DNA of 64,000 nt, from contig NZ_CP109181.1 of assembly GCF_036248275.1 (NCBI RefSeq), forward strand, positions 6,448,001-6,512,000. Direction: 5' to 3'. Within the stretch, counting starts at the first letter, position 1. Every line of letters starts with the position of its first letter. The position numbers and the translations under genes were made by a program. This document shows, one piece after another, positions 33,357-42,651 of the stretch. Source of the DNA: Streptomyces sp. NBC_01716. GTDB lineage: Bacteria > Actinomycetota > Actinomycetes > Streptomycetales > Streptomycetaceae. Below the pieces are notes generated by a model that made no database searches, had not been told where the DNA came from, and saw only the letters and a program-made list of their open reading frames with translations.

Positions 33357-35960
33357 ATGCTCCGTCTCGCGGTACAGATGGCCGGGCACCGGATCAGCGC
33401 TCTGCTGGCCGTGGTGTGCGCGGTGCTCGGCGGCGCGGCGCTGATCACCGGCACCGGCGTCCTGACGGAGTCGGGACTCCGTTCCCACCTGCCGCCCGGC
33501 CGGCTCGGCGGCGCCGACATCGTGGTGTCGGCCGACCAGACCTTCCGGAGCGGCCCGGACCTGCCGCTGGCGCTGCCGGAACGCGGCACCGTACCCGCGA
33601 CGCTGGTCGAGCGGCTGGCCCAACTGCCGGGTGTGACCGCTGCGGTGGGGGACATCAGCTTCCCCGTCGGGCTGCTCGACGCCCATGGGCGGGCGGTGCC
33701 CGTCGATGACCCCAGGACGGCCGGACACAACTGGTCCTCCCTCGGACTGTTGGCCGGTGGCCCGGACGTGGAGGGCGGGAAGCCGGCCGGTTCCGGCGAG
33801 ATCGCCGTGGACAGGGACATCGCTGCCGCCGCGGGTGTGAAGCCCGGCGGCGAGGTCCGCGTGGTCGCGGCCGGCCGCGCCGCCGCCGACTACCGCGTCT
33901 CGGCGGTGATCGACGCGCCGGGCGCGGGTGTCCTCTTCGCCGACCGGACCGCCGCCCAACCGGCGGGCGACGAGGGCGGATTCCGGTCCGGGACGGTGGA
34001 CCTGATCGGCCTCCGTACGGAGCCGGGCGTCACCGACACGGTCGCGGCGGCCGTACGCGCCGAACTCCGCGACGCCGAGCCGCGCGACGAGGAGAGCGCT
34101 GAGAAGCGCGACGAGAAGTCCCAACTGCCCTCCCCCGAACTGGTGGTGGCCACCGGCTCCGACCGCGGTGACCTCGCGGCCCCCGACACGGTGGCCGCAC
34201 GGTCCCTGCTGATCCTGCTCTCCTCGTCGCTCGCGGGCATCATCCTGCTGATCACCGGATTCGTCATGGCCGGCGCGCTGGGCGTGGCCATCGCCGGGCA
34301 GCGCCGCGAACTGGCCCTGATGCGCGCCGTCGGCGCGACCCCGAAGCAGATCCGCCGGCTCGCCGCAGACCAGGCCACCGTCATCGCTGCCCTGGCGCTC
34401 GTACCCGGCATACCCCTCGGCTACGTGCTGGCCGGCCAGTTCCGGAGCATGCTCGTCGAGCGCGGCGTACTCCCGGAAGCGCTCCCGCTGACGTACAGCC
34501 CGCTTCCCGCCCTGGCCACCATTCTCCTGCTGGCCCTGGCAGTTCAGGTGTCCGCCCGGGGTGCCGCCCGGCGCACGTCCCGTATGCCCGCCACCGAAGC
34601 CGTCGCCGAGTCGCGCAGCGAACCGCGTAACCCCTCACGCCTGCGGACCCGCGCCGGCCTGCTGCTCGTCGTCGCCGCGACCACCCTCTCGGTGGTGCCG
34701 CTGCTGTCACGCACCGCGCTCGGCGCGACCGCGACCTCCATCGCCGGCATCATCGCGGCGATCGGCCTTGCCATGGCCGGCCCCGCTCTGGTCCGGAGCG
34801 TCAGCGACACGCTGGCCTGGCGTCTGCCGGCCGGTGCCTCGCCCGCCACCTGGCTGGCGATGTCCAACGTCCGGGGCTATGCCAACCGTATCGCCGGCGT
34901 CGTCAGCACCCTCGCCATGGCGGTCGTCTTCACCCTGACCTACACCCTCGCCCAGACCACGGTGCTGACCGCCACCACGAACGACGTCCGCGCCGGCACC
35001 CTCGCCCAGGAACGCCTGACCGCGCCGGGCCTCGGCGGAATGCCCGAGGGCACGCTCGCCGCCGTACGGGACACATCGGGCGTACGGGAGGCGGCTCCCG
35101 TCACCACCACCACCGTCCTCTGGCCGTACGAGCAACTGGGCGACCCCGTCGTCGAGTCCGCGTCCGCGATGATCCTCGACCCCGCCGCGCCGGGCGTGCT
35201 CGACCTCGACGTACGCTCCGGCAGCCTGGCCCGGCTCACCGGTGACACGGTCGCGGTCGGCAGCGACGTCGCCACCTCGCGCGACGCGAACGTCGGGCAG
35301 CGGATCAGTCTGATCCTCGGCGACGGCACGCGCGTCACCCCGCGAGTGGTCGCCGTCTACGAACGCGGCCTCGGTTTCGGCCCCGTCGTCGTCTCCCGCG
35401 ATCTCGCGATCGACCACACCACCACCCGCCTCGACCAGAGCATCCTCATCCGCACCGACGACTCCGCGACGGCCCATGACAACCTCGCCGCCCTGGCCGC
35501 CGCCCGTCCCGGCCTCTCGCTCGAACCCGCCGACACCACCGGCGCCGGGCTGAGCGACGCGCCGCCCGAGGTCTGGGTGAACCTCGCCACCATCGCCGTA
35601 CTCCTCGGCTACCTCCTCCTCTCCATCGCCAACAAGCTCACCGCCACCACGGCCCAACGCCGCACCGAGATCGCCACGTTGCGGCTCAACGGGACCACCC
35701 CGCGCCAGATCCGCGCCATGATGCGGCGCGAAGCCGCGCTGATCGCCACCGCCGCGCTCGTCGCCGGCCTGGCCGTCTCCGCGATCCCGCTCGCCCTCCT
35801 GGGCAGCGGCTTCCTCGGCCGGCCCTGGCCGGCGGGTCCGGTCTGGCTGCTTCCGGCGATCGCGCTCACGATCGTGACCATCGCCTTCCTCACGATCGAA
35901 CTCCCCACCCGCCAGGCGCTCCGCACCTCACCGGCCGACGCGCTCGCCAACCGCGAGTAG
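33357..35960 (+). CDS. FtsX-like ABC transporter permease
   Basis: 867 aa from ATG 33357. TM1 at about 13-33 is followed by a large extracytoplasmic MacB-type domain (to about 290). An FtsX-like core has three TMs (about 285-310, 340-360, 385-405), a second extracytoplasmic region (about 510-720) and a final FtsX domain (TMs about 740, 795 and 835). The RRELALMRAVGATPKQIRRL and RRTEIATLRLNGTTPRQIRAM coupling helices are duplicated, showing a two-FtsX fusion. It is likely to export a peptide or lipid, or to confer antibiotic resistance under the adjacent two-component system. Confidence 0.9.
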   Translation: MLRLAVQMAGHRISALLAVVCAVLGGAALITGTGVLTESGLRSHLPPGRLGGADIVVSADQTFRSGPDLPLALPERGTVPATLVERLAQLPGVTAAVGDISFPVGLLDAHGRAVPVDDPRTAGHNWSSLGLLAGGPDVEGGKPAGSGEIAVDRDIAAAAGVKPGGEVRVVAAGRAAADYRVSAVIDAPGAGVLFADRTAAQPAGDEGGFRSGTVDLIGLRTEPGVTDTVAAAVRAELRDAEPRDEESAEKRDEKSQLPSPELVVATGSDRGDLAAPDTVAARSLLILLSSSLAGIILLITGFVMAGALGVAIAGQRRELALMRAVGATPKQIRRLAADQATVIAALALVPGIPLGYVLAGQFRSMLVERGVLPEALPLTYSPLPALATILLLALAVQVSARGAARRTSRMPATEAVAESRSEPRNPSRLRTRAGLLLVVAATTLSVVPLLSRTALGATATSIAGIIAAIGLAMAGPALVRSVSDTLAWRLPAGASPATWLAMSNVRGYANRIAGVVSTLAMAVVFTLTYTLAQTTVLTATTNDVRAGTLAQERLTAPGLGGMPEGTLAAVRDTSGVREAAPVTTTTVLWPYEQLGDPVVESASAMILDPAAPGVLDLDVRSGSLARLTGDTVAVGSDVATSRDANVGQRISLILGDGTRVTPRVVAVYERGLGFGPVVVSRDLAIDHTTTRLDQSILIRTDDSATAHDNLAALAAARPGLSLEPADTTGAGLSDAPPEVWVNLATIAVLLGYLLLSIANKLTATTAQRRTEIATLRLNGTTPRQIRAMMRREAALIATAALVAGLAVSAIPLALLGSGFLGRPWPAGPVWLLPAIALTIVTIAFLTIELPTRQALRTSPADALANRE

Positions 35961-36206
35961 CGCACCGGGACGTCGGGCCGGCCGCCGGGCGGGACGTCGG
36001 GCGGCGGCCCTTGTCACCTGTTCGCGTGACATGCCTTTCTCCGGGCCGTCACGTAATCTTCGGTACCGGACCGCCCCGGGGGAATTTCGGGAGCAATTCG
36101 AGGTCCGAGACAAGCGCTGAGAGTCAACGGGGGCAGTCTGCCCATCTCTCAGACGCGGGGCCCGCCCGTACAGGCGATGGCCCGGAAATCAGAAGGTGGA
36201 ACAGAA

Positions 36207-36761
36207 TTGATCAGAATCCGAAAAGGGCGCGCGAAGTCGACCGCTGCGGCCGGAGTTATTCTGGCCGGCCTGCTCGGCGGCGTTCTCGTCGGCGCGCCGT
36301 CCGCGGTCGCCGAATCGGGGGACGACGCGGGCCCTCTTGGCAGGTGCGACCGGGTCTGGGTGAAGAACGTCTACGGCTACAAGTCCAAGCACCACGGCAA
36401 GGGTCCTATCTACAAGGACGGGCGCGGCGGGACGATAACCGTCGAGAAGATCAGGGCAGGTGAATTCGAAACCTCGGTCAGCGGCACGGTCGGGGTCACC
36501 GCGAAGGCCGCTGTCGCCGAGGCTAAGGCGGAGGTCAGCGCGGGCGCCGCCGTCAAGACCTCGTGGAACACCAAGCACAGCTACTCGCACAAGATCTCGC
36601 GTAACAAGTACGGCAACGTGCAGTACGGATCGTGGGGGCACACCGCCCGCGTGGAGAAGTACCTCACGCTCCCCAACTGCAAGAAGTCGCAGCGCAAGAC
36701 CGGGACCGCGAAGATATCGAACTCCAAGCAGGGATTCCGGTACTGGGAGACCAGTTCCTGA
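36207..36761 (+). CDS. Small secreted protein with alternating Val/Thr/Ala tract
   Basis: 184 aa from TTG 36207, chosen because AGAAGGTGG sits 7 nt upstream; ATG 36177 lacks a ribosome site. Signal peptide with cleavage near SAVAES. The mature basic protein has two Cys. Its central region (VSGTVGVTAKAAVAEAKAEV, then AGAAVKTSW) alternates polar and small residues and ends in a Ser/Lys/His-rich turn, reminiscent of the membrane hairpin of aerolysin/ETX-type pore formers. That resemblance is by eye only. Its stop overlaps the next gene's ATG (TGATG). Confidence 0.65.
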   Translation: MIRIRKGRAKSTAAAGVILAGLLGGVLVGAPSAVAESGDDAGPLGRCDRVWVKNVYGYKSKHHGKGPIYKDGRGGTITVEKIRAGEFETSVSGTVGVTAKAAVAEAKAEVSAGAAVKTSWNTKHSYSHKISRNKYGNVQYGSWGHTARVEKYLTLPNCKKSQRKTGTAKISNSKQGFRYWETSS

Positions 36762-37225
36762 TGCGGCGGACGGTGGCGTTCTTGGCAGCCGCGGCCTTCT
36801 TTTCCACGGTCGCGGCCTGCGCCAACGGCGAGGAAACGCGGGGTGCCCCCACGGACACCCCATCGCCCGCGGTGCCCAAGGCGCCACCGGCGCTGTCCGC
36901 GCCCGACTTGGAGATGGGGTTCACGGAGATCCTTTCCGAAGGACCTACGCGTGGCAGTGACGAGTTCAGCCCGGTGCGGCTGCAGAAGGGCGTCACCTGG
37001 GTTTCGCTCAACTGCGTGGCCGATTCGGGATCGCCGATGGTGGACGTCGTCGTCGATACCGTGGCGACTTTCTCAACTGACTGCAAGAGCGGGGAAGTCA
37101 GCTACTACGCACATGAACTCAACCTCTCCAAGCCACGCAAGGCGCAGGTCTCGATCAAGGCGCCGGACACGGTGCGGTGGACGATGAATGTCCAGGTCCC
37201 CGAGTCCGGCGAAACGCGACCGTAG
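36761..37225 (+). CDS. Lipoprotein of unknown function
   Basis: 154 aa from ATG 36761, overlapping the previous stop. The signal peptide ends in the lipobox VAAC, and a Pro/Thr/Ala linker follows. The C-terminal about 110 residues form a beta-rich domain with two Cys (LNCVAD, STDCKSG) and the pattern VSIKAPDTVRWTMNVQV. Not recognised. Translational coupling to the upstream secreted protein suggests that the two act together at the cell surface. Confidence 0.7.
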   Translation: MRRTVAFLAAAAFFSTVAACANGEETRGAPTDTPSPAVPKAPPALSAPDLEMGFTEILSEGPTRGSDEFSPVRLQKGVTWVSLNCVADSGSPMVDVVVDTVATFSTDCKSGEVSYYAHELNLSKPRKAQVSIKAPDTVRWTMNVQVPESGETRP

Positions 37226-37302
37226 TCGGCGCCCCCCCGGCCCGCCGCGGTCCGACGCAACAGCCGCCGCGCACCGGCGGTCCACACAGAAGGAACAAAT
37301 CT

Positions 37303-38085
37303 TTGAGGAAACTCAGAAGAGCGCTGGTCGCCGTTGGCGCCACGGCCGCGGTGGTCGGCGGCGCCCTTGCCGGCGCACCCGCCGCCCAGGCCGCGCCCAC
37401 CTGGCAAGCCCACGACAAGAACTGCAAGACCGTCACGGGAGGCTCGGTCTGCGCGGAGGTGCAGAAGCGCGTCACCGACGCGGGCGCGGTCAACGGTTAC
37501 CGCGCGAGGATGACGGTCACCCCCACCGCGGGCAACTGGATGAAGCCGACCACCTACTCGTGGAGTTCGGACGGCGCGCTGAGCCAGGTCTGCGCGGGCG
37601 GCTGCTCCCAGCAGACTTCCGCGTGGACCTCCGCGTGGTCGCCGGTCAAGACCACCGCAGGGACGTACGTCGCACGGGGCGAGACCACCGGCGGCTATCT
37701 CTTCGACGCCGCCGCCTCCTGGAGCGGCTGGGCACGGGTCGCCGAGAAATGCGCCACGGACGTCGCCGGCAAGTTCTGTGTCTACCGGCATGAACGCGGC
37801 TACCGCGACACCATGCAGGAGCGCGGCAAGCTGACGGTGACCCCGGCCGCCGGCAAGTGGATCGAGCCGCGCTGGGTCCGGGTCGGTACCGTCATGAACG
37901 GGACCAACACCTTCAAGACCAGCGACCTCTGCGACCCGTCCTGCACGCGTCGCACCGGCAGTTGGTCCGCCACGGTGACCCGGACCATGCCCGGTCTCGC
38001 CAGCCCCCTTGAGCTCTACGCGTCCGCCCGGGTCGCACTCCCCTCCGGAACCGTGAAGACAATCAAGGCCTCCGTCACCGGCTGA
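37303..38085 (+). CDS. Secreted two-repeat Cys-containing protein
   Basis: 260 aa from TTG 37303 with AGAAGGAA upstream. Signal peptide ends near AAQAAPTW. Two related segments of about 85 residues follow: MTVTPTAGNWMKPTTYSW with VCAGGCSQQTSAWTSAW, and LTVTPAAGKWIEPRWVRV with LCDPSCTRRTGSWSATV. Each has a CxxxC pair. Function unknown; probably an extracellular beta-sandwich. A hairpin terminator follows. Confidence 0.7.
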   Translation: MRKLRRALVAVGATAAVVGGALAGAPAAQAAPTWQAHDKNCKTVTGGSVCAEVQKRVTDAGAVNGYRARMTVTPTAGNWMKPTTYSWSSDGALSQVCAGGCSQQTSAWTSAWSPVKTTAGTYVARGETTGGYLFDAAASWSGWARVAEKCATDVAGKFCVYRHERGYRDTMQERGKLTVTPAAGKWIEPRWVRVGTVMNGTNTFKTSDLCDPSCTRRTGSWSATVTRTMPGLASPLELYASARVALPSGTVKTIKASVTG

Positions 38086-38101
38086 CCTGACCCGTCCGAA
38101 G

Positions 38102-38133
38102 GCCGCTTCCCCGACAACGGGGGAGCGGCTTTC
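38102..38133 (+). terminator. Hairpin terminator
   Basis: GCCGCTTCCCC (38102-38112) pairs with GGGGGAGCGGC (38119-38129) with one wobble, followed by TTTC. It lies 16 bp after the secreted-protein stop. Confidence 0.75.
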
Positions 38134-38194
38134 GCAGGACGGCTCCCATCGGGAACGCGTAGCTCTCATTGGCGGCAGCGCCGATATCGCGGCG

Positions 38195-38611
38195 TTACCT
38201 CTCGCGATTCGTGGAGTCGGCAGGAGCTCGATTCGCGCGGTCGTAGGCTTCCTGCGACGCCGACACGTCGCCGAGGTGCGCGATCGACCATTCCTCCAGT
38301 GCGCGCAGCGGCTCGCACAGGGTGCGGCCCGCCTCGGTGAGCGCGTACTCGACACGGACCGGAACTTCGGGGTGGACGGTGCGGCGCACGAGCCCGTCCC
38401 GTTCGAGCCCGCGGAGAGTCTGGGTGAGCATTTTCTGCGAGACGCCCTCAATGCGTCGGCGCAACTCTGAAAAGCGGGCGTCGCCGTCCCAGAGGGCGCC
38501 CACTATGAGCACCGTCCACCGGTCGCCAATTCGATCCAGGATATGGCGAGTCGGGCAGTCGGCGCGGTAGGGGCTGCCGTGGAGCACCGACTCGGCCTGA
38601 GTGGTTACCAC
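38195..38611 (-). CDS. HxlR-family transcriptional regulator
   Basis: 138 aa from GTG 38611, preceded by GAAAGAAGG; the ATG six codons upstream lacks a ribosome site. The HxlR winged helix has CPTRHILDRIGDRWTVLIVGAL with the conserved N-terminal Cys often used for redox or electrophile sensing, then GVSQKMLTQTLRGLERDGLVRR. It is divergent from an NAD(P)H-binding protein gene 88 bp away, the classical arrangement in which HxlR controls its neighbour. Dimeric DNA-binding repressor or activator; the ligand is unknown. Confidence 0.9.
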   Translation of the reverse strand: MVTTQAESVLHGSPYRADCPTRHILDRIGDRWTVLIVGALWDGDARFSELRRRIEGVSQKMLTQTLRGLERDGLVRRTVHPEVPVRVEYALTEAGRTLCEPLRALEEWSIAHLGDVSASQEAYDRANRAPADSTNRER

Positions 38612-38699
38612 AAAGTGCCTTCTTTCCATGGGAGAGCTGCGCTCATACGGTAATCGGAGTGCGTCGTTCGACGCCACCCGTCCCGTGGAAAGGCACCTT

Positions 38700-39347
38700 G
38701 TGTCTCGCATAACCGTCATCGGCGGTACCGGCTATGCCGGTTCGGCCATCGTCGCGGAGGCCGCCGCTCGTGGTCACCAGGTCACCGCACTGAGCCGCTC
38801 GCTTCCCGACGCGCCAATCCCGAACGTGACCTATGTCCAAGGCGACGCCGCCGACGAAGCGACACTCTCGGCACCCATTGGGGGCGCGGATGTCGTAGTG
38901 GGCGCACTCGCCCCACGCGGCCCGCTGGTCAGCACCTTCCGCGACGTCTGCAGCACCATCGCGCGCCTGGCCGATGCCGCAGGCGTACCCCTGTTCGTCG
39001 TTGGCGGCTACTCGTCACTGCGCCCAGCTCCCGGGGCGGATCGCTTCGTCACCGACCTCAGCCACATCCCCGCGGAACTCCACGACGAGATCCGCGCCGG
39101 GGCAGCGCTCATCATCGAGGACCTTCCGGCCACGCCCGCGACACTCGACTGGGTCTTTGTGAGCCCGGCGCTCAGGTTTGGCGCACGAATGCCCGGAGAA
39201 CGACTCGGCCGATATCGGCTCGGCGACGACGTCGCGGTTCAGCCCGAGGACGGTGGCGCGATCTCCGCCGCGGATTACGCCCTCGGGTTCGTCGACCTGA
39301 TCGAGAAAGGCGACCACCACAGGGCGCAGGTCAACCTCGGCCACTGA
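38700..39347 (+). CDS. NAD(P)H-binding atypical SDR protein
   Basis: 215 aa from GTG 38700 with GAAAGG upstream. N-terminal dinucleotide-binding motif ITVIGGTGYAGSAIVAEAA (GxxGxxG). PLFVVGGYSSLRP at mid-protein follows the NAD(P)-binding DUF-type atypical SDRs (NmrA/YesF-like). There is no canonical YxxxK. It may act as a redox sensor or a reductase of an electrophile. It is probably regulated by the divergent HxlR protein. Confidence 0.87.
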   Translation: MSRITVIGGTGYAGSAIVAEAAARGHQVTALSRSLPDAPIPNVTYVQGDAADEATLSAPIGGADVVVGALAPRGPLVSTFRDVCSTIARLADAAGVPLFVVGGYSSLRPAPGADRFVTDLSHIPAELHDEIRAGAALIIEDLPATPATLDWVFVSPALRFGARMPGERLGRYRLGDDVAVQPEDGGAISAADYALGFVDLIEKGDHHRAQVNLGH

Positions 39348-39506
39348 GTGGGCAATTCCGGAATTCTTCGCGGGTTGACTGAGGAAGCGCAACGTTGACG
39401 CGTACTCCCGACATAGCAGATGCCAGGCTCCGGAATTTGCTCGTGAGGATGGGCAGCGGGTGAGCAGAAGCCATGCCGTAGGCCGGCAGTCGGGCCGGAC
39501 GGTGCG

Positions 39507-40018
39507 TCAGACCATGGCCGGCCGGTCCACCAGCAGCTCCACCCTCCGCTCGGCGTCCCCCGGCGGCGGCCGTCCCGCCCGGGTCAGGGTCGCCGGCCCG
39601 TGCAGGGCCGCCCAGAACAACTCGGTGAACAGCGCCGGGTGGACGCCGTCACCGGCGACCTCGCCCAGGGTCTCCAGCAGGGCGGCGAAGGCGTCCCGCA
39701 GAGGCTCCGGGGTGTACTCCCTCGCGAACGCCAGGCCACCGTCGAGCCGGAACATCGCGTCGTAGACCGCCGGGTTGTGTTCGGCGAAGTCGAGGTAGGC
39801 GCGGGCGAGGGTGGTGACCCGGGCGCGCGGGCCCTCCACGGCGGAGGTCGCGGCCCGCGGCGCCGCGGCCATCTCGGCGGCGCCCTCCAGGGCGACGGCG
39901 CCGATGATCTCGCGCTTCCCGCGGAAGTGGCTGTAGAGGACGGGCCGGCTGTACTCGATGCGCTCGGCGAGCAGGCGGGTGGTGACCGCGTCCCAGCCCG
40001 GCTGCTCGGCGCCGTGAT
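39507..40018 (-). pseudogene. TetR-family regulator lacking its N-terminus
   Basis: The frame reads GWDAVTTRLLAERIEYSRPV, then SHFRGKREIIGAVALEGAAE (the second half of a TetR helix-turn-helix), and a WHG-type ligand-binding domain to the stop (VYDAMFRLDGGLAFAREYT, LFTELFWAALHGPATLTRAG). Upstream of about 40018 the frame has no start codon and no first HTH helix before an in-frame stop near 40108. The other strand reads MPFWFIGSLALSAVRAVAALG then stop, which looks like the C-terminus of a lost membrane protein. A deletion fused two divergent genes. Confidence 0.6.
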
Positions 40019-40047
40019 GCCGTTCTGGTTCATCGGCTCGCTCGCCC

Positions 40048-40290
40048 TCAGCGCGGTCCGGGCCGTCGCTGCCCTCGGCTGAGACCTGATGAACATCCCC
40101 GACGGTGACTCATGTGTTCTGAAAGACGTTGTCCTTGGATGACACCCAGCACGAAGCATCCTGTGAAGTTGACCGCGAACGGCACCCACGTGGGGAGGTT
40201 ACCGTGCCATACGCGGAAGAAGAACTTCTCGATGACGAGCCGAAGTGCGACACCCCCGGTTCCGCCAAGAACGAACAAGAGCGGCATCAC
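40048..40290 (-). pseudogene. Truncated CrcB/FluC fluoride channel
   Basis: The first about 53 residues (FVLGGTGGVALRLVIEKFFF, WVPFAVNFTGCFVLGVIQG) match the N-terminal half of CrcB. This includes the NxxG motif of the channel, here NFTG. After about 40131 the sequence becomes Arg/Gly-rich shadow sequence with no further TMs. A full CrcB needs about 120 residues with four TMs, so this is a remnant adjoining the truncated TetR gene. Confidence 0.6.
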
Positions 40291-40396
40291 GGTACGAACC
40301 CCATGTCTCGCAGATCGCGGATCGCAGTGCGTCAGCGTGCTCCGTGCTCAGAGCCGCGGCAGCGACGTACGGTTCCCCGTGCCCGCCCTGATGGTG

Positions 40397-41344
40397 CTAC
40401 TCCTCGTCCGTCCCCTTCTCGGGCCGTGTCTCGCCCACTTCCTGCGGGATGGCCTGCTGCGCACGGATGTGGAGGACATCGCCGATGAACAGGTCGTACA
40501 GCAGTACTCCGATCACTCCGCCGATCAGCGGCCCGACGATGGGGATCCAGAAGTAATCGCTGAAGGACCCGGACAGGGTGCCGGGCATCGCCAGGTCCTC
40601 CCAGCCGGCGGCATAGGCGAGCAGCCGGGGGCCGAAGTCGCGGGCGGGGTTGATGGCGTAGCCGGCGTTCGCTCCGTACGACATGCCGATCGCCGCGACG
40701 GCGAACCCGATGATCAACGGACCGAGATTGGCTTTCACGGCGGTGTTGCGCAGGTCGACGACGGCGACGATCAGCATCACCAGGAACATGGTGCCGACGA
40801 TCTGGTCGATCAGCGGTCCCCAGATGCCGCCGTTGAAGTACGGCGCGGGGAAGGTGCCGAAGATGGAGAACGTCGCGTTCGTGTGCCCGTTGGTCTTCGG
40901 GTCCTTCGACACGAGGTCGAAGGCGTGGATCGCGTCGTGGTAGACCCAGAAGACGAGAGCGGCGCCGGCGAACGCCCCGGTGAGCTGGGACGCCCAGTAC
41001 GGGAGGACCTTGGCCCAGGCGAACTTGCGCCGCACGGCGAATGCCAGGGTCACCGCCGGGTTGATGTGCGCGCCGCTGACCCCGCCGGCCACATACACAC
41101 CGAAGACCACGGCCATCGCCCAGCCCCAGGTGACCAGCAGCCAGTCGCCGGAGCCCAGGAAGAACGTGGTGGGCCCCTCTGTGCGGCCTGAACCGGGGAG
41201 GGCCGCGACGGTCATCGCGACGACACCGCAGCCGAAGGAGATGAGGACGAACGTCCCGAGAAACTCCGCCAGGCATTCCCCGGCGAGAGTCGCTCGCCGC
41301 CTGAATCGGGCCGGCTTGATCAGGGGCGGGATCTCTACGGCCAT
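40397..41344 (-). CDS. MIP-family aquaglyceroporin
   Basis: 315 aa. Six TMs with the two half-helix NPA boxes, SGAHINPAVT (about 93-102) and GYAINPARDFGPRL (about 228-241). The Asp after NPAR is the usual glycerol-facilitator signature. A periplasmic loop (about 135-165) and an acidic C-terminal tail (ETRPEKGTDEE) complete the protein. It would conduct glycerol or other small neutral solutes. No glycerol kinase or GlpR gene is adjacent. Confidence 0.9.
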   Translation of the reverse strand: MAVEIPPLIKPARFRRRATLAGECLAEFLGTFVLISFGCGVVAMTVAALPGSGRTEGPTTFFLGSGDWLLVTWGWAMAVVFGVYVAGGVSGAHINPAVTLAFAVRRKFAWAKVLPYWASQLTGAFAGAALVFWVYHDAIHAFDLVSKDPKTNGHTNATFSIFGTFPAPYFNGGIWGPLIDQIVGTMFLVMLIVAVVDLRNTAVKANLGPLIIGFAVAAIGMSYGANAGYAINPARDFGPRLLAYAAGWEDLAMPGTLSGSFSDYFWIPIVGPLIGGVIGVLLYDLFIGDVLHIRAQQAIPQEVGETRPEKGTDEE

Positions 41345-41541
41345 GGGTCCTCTTCGAATCTCGTCCGGTGCGCCGAAACGCGGCTGGGTCCCCTCCCTGC
41401 GACCGCACCTTATGTTCAGGTGGTTGGGTGACCCCGCAACGGCGCGCCCGACCCGACCACGCGTGACGCACCGACTTCACACGTACGCCTGACGTGTCGC
41501 GGGACTGCCCGGCCTCCGGACGAGTGCCGGGCGTCCTCGCG

Positions 41542-42651
41542 TCAGACCCGGTCGGCCGTGTCCGTCGCGCGCTCGTCCGCGGGGGCCGCGGATTTCGCCG
41601 TACCGGCAGCTCGGGGACGGAGTCTGAGGACAACAGCGACGACGGCCAGTGTGAACAGCGCCAGGCCCGCCCAGATCACCCACTTGTGCGGCCACGGCAC
41701 GAGAGCGCCGGCCTCGGGGGAGCGCCCGCCGTCCACGCCGGTGACGACGACCGCCACCAGCCCCAGGATGGTGGCCACCACCACGATCCTCCCGAGCAGC
41801 CTCGCGCTCAGCGGCAGCGCGACGTCGCGACGCCGGGGGCCGCGCAGGCGCAGGCGCTCGCCGGGGCGGGCCGGTGCCATCAGACGGGCCAGGAGCAGGA
41901 CGGCGATCGGGATCTGCAGGGCCCACACCATGGTGCGGAAGGGGCCGTCGAACCACGCCTGGCTGCTGTACAGCAGGGTGTGCCAGGCGCTGAGGATGTA
42001 GACCACGATGACGAAGCGGTGCAGGGCCAGCCACATGCGCGAGCCGGTCCGGTGCCGCAGGTAGAAGGCGAGGCCGAGCGGGATGGCCAGGTACATCGCC
42101 AGCAGGCCGATCAGGATGGCGACACGGCCGGTGCCGGTGGCGTACCCGCCGGGGACGAACACGTCGACGAACGCGGTCCACACGCTGCGTCCGAGCGACC
42201 ACTGGTCCTGGTTGGTCCGGATCTGGTCGGTGAAGAAGAAGAGAGCGTGCATGAACATCAGACCGACGGTGGTCAGGCTCGTGGTGCGGTGCCACTTCTC
42301 CAGCCGCGCGGCGGGCAGCCGGCGCCAGCGGGGTCTCGGCCCCGAACGCAACAGCCCGAATATCAGCGTCCCGTAGGCCCACAGCATCGCCGACCAGCCG
42401 AACGCCTGGCACATCCAGTACATCCAGAACTCGCCCGCGTTCGCCATGTCCGGCATGAGCTTGAGGGTCGCCGATGTCCCGTTCTCCACGCGGACGTAGA
42501 GCAGCCAGTAGATCAACAGGGTGACCACCAGGGCCAGTGAGGCGTCCGGCACCGCGCCTCGCAGATCGGCGCGCAGACCGGCCCAGTCGAAACGGGCACG
42601 CTCCTTCCCCTGACGCGAGGAAGGCGTCACCGGTCCCGAGGACTTCGCCAT
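41542..42651 (-). CDS. Ferric-reductase-like transmembrane cytochrome
   Basis: 369 aa, ATG 42651. TMs lie at about 35-53, 78-98, 123-142, 175-195, 207-225, 238-255, 283-303 and 322-345. Conserved His residues in KWHRTTSLTTVGLMFMHALFF and LHRFVIVVYILSAWHTLLY could ligate two hemes, as in the Ferric_reduct domain. There is no FAD/NAD-binding C-terminal domain, so it is an electron-transfer membrane module that needs a partner. It lies downstream of the copper operon on the same strand after a gap of 370 bp. A role in copper or iron reduction is possible. Confidence 0.8.
   Translation of the reverse strand: MAKSSGPVTPSSRQGKERARFDWAGLRADLRGAVPDASLALVVTLLIYWLLYVRVENGTSATLKLMPDMANAGEFWMYWMCQAFGWSAMLWAYGTLIFGLLRSGPRPRWRRLPAARLEKWHRTTSLTTVGLMFMHALFFFTDQIRTNQDQWSLGRSVWTAFVDVFVPGGYATGTGRVAILIGLLAMYLAIPLGLAFYLRHRTGSRMWLALHRFVIVVYILSAWHTLLYSSQAWFDGPFRTMVWALQIPIAVLLLARLMAPARPGERLRLRGPRRRDVALPLSARLLGRIVVVATILGLVAVVVTGVDGGRSPEAGALVPWPHKWVIWAGLALFTLAVVAVVLRLRPRAAGTAKSAAPADERATDTADRV

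Noticed and set aside
35960..36010. GC-rich repeat GGGACGTCGGGC (two copies) after the permease gene as a terminator
   Set aside because: Pairing is ambiguous and several alternative folds exist, so no confident hairpin can be assigned.
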